From UBA791 sp963602355 (lineage in GTDB: Bacteria > Cyanobacteriota > Vampirovibrionia > Gastranaerophilales > Gastranaerophilaceae), in contig CAVCIU010000061.1 of assembly GCA_963602355.1 (NCBI GenBank), positions 1-7,321 of the forward strand: a stretch of 7,321 nt of DNA, written 5' to 3'. The stretch's first letter is position 1. Every line of letters starts with the position of its first letter. Below are positions 5,419 through 7,321 of this stretch, piece by piece. The notes beneath the pieces were generated by a model that did not search any database, was not told the origin of the DNA, and worked only from the letters and a program-made list of their open reading frames with translations. The position numbers and the translations under genes were made by a program.

Positions 5419-6060
5419 ATGGAACAATTACCAGTAGAAACAATGCAAAAAGCAGTTAAGGGCATTAAATATATTGCACACCCTACAAGACTAAGAATTT
5501 TAGAATTCTTAGACGTAAATGGAAAATCTTCGGTGTCTGATATAGTAAAAGCTATTGGTGAAGAACAAATGATTGTTTCTCAACACTTAAAAAAACTAAG
5601 AGAGGCAAACCTAGTTAAAACAACTCGTAAAGGCATTTTTATCTATTACGATATTTACGAGGAATATCCCGCATCAATCTTTCACTGCATTAGAAAATTG
5701 TTTGGTTACATGACAAATAATTTTTACTTTTTACAAGATGATTACAAGGCAATTCTTCCAAGAGATTACACAACAATGGTTGCAAATAGAATAAAACTTT
5801 TTGCACATTTTGATAAATTGAGAATTTTAGAATACCTTTTAGTTAATGAAAAAAGTAATGTAACAGAGATTTCAAACGGAACAGGACTAGAGCAAATAAA
5901 GGTTTCACAATTCCTAAAAAAAATGAAAGAAGAAGAATTTGTAACAAGCGAAAAAGTGGGACGTTTTGTATATTACAACATAACAAAAGGTGTTCACAAA
6001 TCAACAATACAATGTATTCATAGAAGATATGATTTACTAGAAGACAAGAATTTATTTTAA
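5419..6060 (+). CDS. Regulator made of two fused ArsR-type winged-helix domains
   Basis: This 213-residue DNA-binding protein has two winged helix-turn-helix halves. Half 1 (about 10-95) has AHPTRLRILEFL (20-31), recognition helix IVSQHLKKLRE and wing KGIFIYYDI. Half 2 (about 119-205) has AHFDKLRILEYL (129-140), KVSQFLKKMKE and wing GRFVYYNI. The halves align without gaps from R24/K133 to C90/C199 at an offset of 109 residues. ArsR proteins are normally about 100-residue homodimers, so this is in effect a single-chain dimer. The classical metal motif (CxCxxC type) is absent. Each half has a single Cys at the same place (C90 and C199) in the helix after the wing, suggesting a thiol or redox switch between the halves. 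It starts with ATG at 5419 after a weak AGAAAG site and has its own promoter region downstream of the redox operon, which it may control. The fold is confident; the signal and targets are inferred. Confidence 0.88.
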   Translation: MEQLPVETMQKAVKGIKYIAHPTRLRILEFLDVNGKSSVSDIVKAIGEEQMIVSQHLKKLREANLVKTTRKGIFIYYDIYEEYPASIFHCIRKLFGYMTNNFYFLQDDYKAILPRDYTTMVANRIKLFAHFDKLRILEYLLVNEKSNVTEISNGTGLEQIKVSQFLKKMKEEEFVTSEKVGRFVYYNITKGVHKSTIQCIHRRYDLLEDKNLF

Positions 6061-6062
6061 AC

Positions 6063-6097
6063 AAAAACGGAGAAGAAACTTTATCTTCTCCGTTTTT
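6063..6097. terminator. Bidirectional terminator between convergent genes
   Basis: A perfect 14-bp stem (6063-6076 with 6084-6097) with a 7-base loop. It carries AAAAA on one side and TTTTT on the other, so it can end the regulator gene on the plus strand and the convergent membrane-protein gene on the minus strand. Confidence 0.88.
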
Positions 6098-6108
6098 AAT
6101 TTAACCAA

Positions 6109-6447
6109 TTAGTACTTGATATAACTTACGCCAAGACCCAAGAGCGAAATAATAATTGAGCCAAAGAATGCACTCCAAAAACCACTTACATTAAACCCTG
6201 GTACTAAATATGCAGTAAACATCAGCAACAACGCATTAATTACCAATGCCAAAACTCCAAAAGTTACAACATTGAATGGTAATGTAATCCAATTTAAAAC
6301 AGGTTTAATAGAAACATTAATCATACCAATCACAATTGCCGCAACCATTGCAGCTGGAACACTGCTAACTGTAATTCCTGGGAGAATCCATGCCGTAAAT
6401 AAAACTATCAGAGTTAAAATTAGCCATTGAATTAGAAGATAGAGCAT
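6109..6447 (-). CDS. Small membrane protein of the YvlD / 'phage holin family 4' type
   Basis: This is a 112-residue protein with about four hydrophobic helices (roughly 3-22, 30-46, 58-83, 87-108). The pattern is typical of the YvlD-like family often labelled mycobacteriophage holin superfamily 4: WILPGITV after helix 1, GMINVSIKPVLNWITLPFNV (41-60) in the middle, and AYLVPGFNVSGFWSAFFGS before the last helix. The WILPGITVSS and YLVPGFNVSG segments look like an internal repeat. Despite the name, members are usually chromosomal housekeeping or envelope-stress proteins in bacteria; no phage genes are seen here. The start is supported by AAAAGGA on the minus strand, 7 bases before the ATG. It is convergent with the regulator and shares its terminator. 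Confidence 0.88.
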   Translation of the reverse strand: MLYLLIQWLILTLIVLFTAWILPGITVSSVPAAMVAAIVIGMINVSIKPVLNWITLPFNVVTFGVLALVINALLLMFTAYLVPGFNVSGFWSAFFGSIIISLLGLGVSYIKY

Positions 6448-6454
6448 TTTTATA

Positions 6455-6480
6455 TCCTTTTTACTACCTTTTTTATTATA
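6455..6480 (-). promoter_or_regulatory. Likely -10 and ribosome binding site of the small membrane protein gene
   Basis: On the minus strand a perfect TATAAT lies at 6480-6475 and AAAAGGA at 6461-6455. The predicted start near 6468 leaves about 20 bases of leader. No good -35 hexamer is visible at the expected distance. Confidence 0.4.
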
Positions 6481-6553
6481 AAATTTTTAAATAATAAAAC
6501 ATTGGAAATAAGTGCTAAATCTGCATTACACGAATTACCTATTTTAATTTATG

Positions 6554-6575
6554 TTACATTTTTGTAAAAATTACA
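6554..6575 (+). promoter_or_regulatory. TTACA-N4-TGTAA dyad in the divergent intergenic region
   Basis: TTACA (6554-6558), TTTT, TGTAA (6563-6567), then AAA and a further TTACA (6571-6575), so three half-sites alternate in orientation. Two 5-bp arms around 4 bases is the architecture of CRP/FNR-family operators, although the bases differ from the FNR consensus. It lies 71-92 bases before the start codon of the calpain-like gene. Function is inferred only. Confidence 0.3.
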
Positions 6576-6645
6576 CTTATTACTAGCAATAAATATTTTT
6601 AGGGTGTTTAATAAAAGCATAAAGAAGTGTAGGAAGGTAAGTAAA

Positions 6646-7321
6646 ATGAAAGTAAATCCAATTCAAGTAGCGATGCCATTTAGAGGCACAACTAAAGTTA
6701 ACAAACAAGAAAACAAAATTGCCGAAGCAAAATTACATACCGCACCAGCAATACAAGCAAAACCAAGTTTAGAATTAATACAAGTTATGAGTGGCGTTAA
6801 GCCAATGTCAATCGCAAAACCAGCACCAGTTGCTCACAACAATACACAAGCAGCTCAAGCTATTAAAGATGCTGGAGTAATGGGATTATCAAAAGAAGAT
6901 TATAAAAACGTTAAAAATGTTCTTGCAAGAGGCGACGAACAAACAAGTAACGTTATGATGCAATTGCAAATGATTAAGAGTGGAGATATTGAAGCATCTA
7001 CTGTTAGCCACTACTGGGCAACTGGTAAGATGAACGATAACCTAGCCAATGATTTGGATATGATTTACGAAGCTCGTAAAGCTGGTAAAAATCCTATAGA
7101 TGTTTATGTACCAGAAGTTAAATCTCAAAAAGAAGGTACTAAAAATGCAAAAGTCGGCGACGTATTCAAAGTTGCAGACCAAGATAAAATCTATGTAAAA
7201 ACAGACGACAACAAATCAAAACAATTAGACATGGACAAAGACATGTTCGTTAAATTGTTTCCACCAGCAAAAAGATTTACAACTCAACAACAAAAAATCG
7301 GTGATTGCTACCTTGTTTCAA
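6646..7321 (+). CDS. N-terminal part of a large protein leading into a calpain-like cysteine protease domain (3' end outside window)
   Basis: 225 residues are visible, with no stop before the window end. The start is ATG at 6646, 8 bases after AGGAAGG (6631-6637). The protein begins MKVNPIQVAMPFRG with no classical signal peptide, followed by a low-complexity Ala/Pro/Gln/Lys stretch (about 20-65). Next comes a helical segment (about 66-147, with GLSKEDYKNVKNVLARGDEQ) and a charged strand-rich part (about 152-200). The last residues, LFPPAKRFTTQQQKIGDCYLVS, resemble the start of the calpain (peptidase C2) catalytic domain. There an oxyanion-hole Gln precedes GDCW and the Cys (here C221) is the nucleophile; Tyr replaces the usual Trp after Cys. 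The His and Asn of the triad would be downstream and cannot be seen. It may be a secreted or surface effector, but the secretion route is unknown. Confidence 0.75.
   Translation, partial: MKVNPIQVAMPFRGTTKVNKQENKIAEAKLHTAPAIQAKPSLELIQVMSGVKPMSIAKPAPVAHNNTQAAQAIKDAGVMGLSKEDYKNVKNVLARGDEQTSNVMMQLQMIKSGDIEASTVSHYWATGKMNDNLANDLDMIYEARKAGKNPIDVYVPEVKSQKEGTKNAKVGDVFKVADQDKIYVKTDDNKSKQLDMDKDMFVKLFPPAKRFTTQQQKIGDCYLVS

Noticed and set aside
5419..6060. Calling the fused ArsR protein an arsenic or metal resistance regulator
   Set aside because: No CxCxxC-type metal motif is present and there is no efflux pump or arsenate reductase nearby.
6109..6447. Reading the 'holin'-like protein as a sign of a prophage
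   Set aside because: Proteins of this type are common chromosomal membrane proteins, and no endolysin, structural or integrase gene is present.
6554..6567. Calling the TTACA-N4-TGTAA dyad an FNR, NtcA or PrfA box
   Set aside because: The spacing fits the superfamily but the bases do not match the FNR half-site TTGAT, the NtcA GTA-N8-TAC spacing or the PrfA TTAACA arms well enough.

Overview
The window is AT-rich (about one third G+C by eye, not computed) and bacterial. It has Shine-Dalgarno sites before most genes, four clean stem-loop terminators and fermentative, strictly anaerobic metabolism (pyruvate formate-lyase with its radical-SAM activase). The best guess is an anaerobic gut bacterium of the Gastranaerophilales ('Melainabacteria', non-photosynthetic relatives of Cyanobacteria). 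The guess rests on the overall style of the genes and on the final gene, which has a short N-terminal F-x-G stretch and no signal peptide. It is an inference, not a proof.

Region 1 (1-2140) is a pyruvate formate-lyase module with an unusual layout. The catalytic part of the enzyme (1-1077, 5' end outside the window) carries the Cys-Cys pair but stops before the glycyl-radical domain. That domain is a separate 78-residue gene (1100-1336) with its own ribosome binding site. A strong 16-bp hairpin terminator follows, and the activase pflA begins only 15 bases after it. The enzyme therefore appears to be a stable two-part glycyl-radical enzyme, comparable to E. coli PFL repaired by the 'spare part' GrcA/YfiD.

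Region 2 (2164-3723) holds a SAM-methyltransferase-like protein of unknown substrate and a DedA-family membrane protein, closed by a second strong terminator. The outer stem of this terminator matches that of the first.

Region 3 (3805-5372) is a compact three-gene operon with a good sigma-70-type promoter and its own terminator. It encodes a four-helix membrane protein whose predicted mature N-terminus carries CxxC, a cytoplasmic all-helical protein with conserved-looking Cys/His and a C-terminal Cys-Cys, and an exported or membrane-anchored glutaredoxin-like protein with CPYC. This looks like an undescribed thiol-redox system across the membrane. Directly downstream is a 213-residue regulator (5419-6060) made of two fused ArsR-type winged helices. 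Its two halves align without gaps at an offset of 109 residues, and each carries one Cys at the equivalent position. It is a plausible thiol-responsive regulator of this neighbourhood.

Region 4 (6063-7321) has a bidirectional terminator, a convergent YvlD/'phage holin family 4'-type small membrane protein on the minus strand, a 198-base divergent intergenic region with a TTACA/TGTAA dyad, and the first 225 residues of a large protein. That protein is cut by the window edge exactly where a calpain-like cysteine protease active site (Q...GDC) begins.
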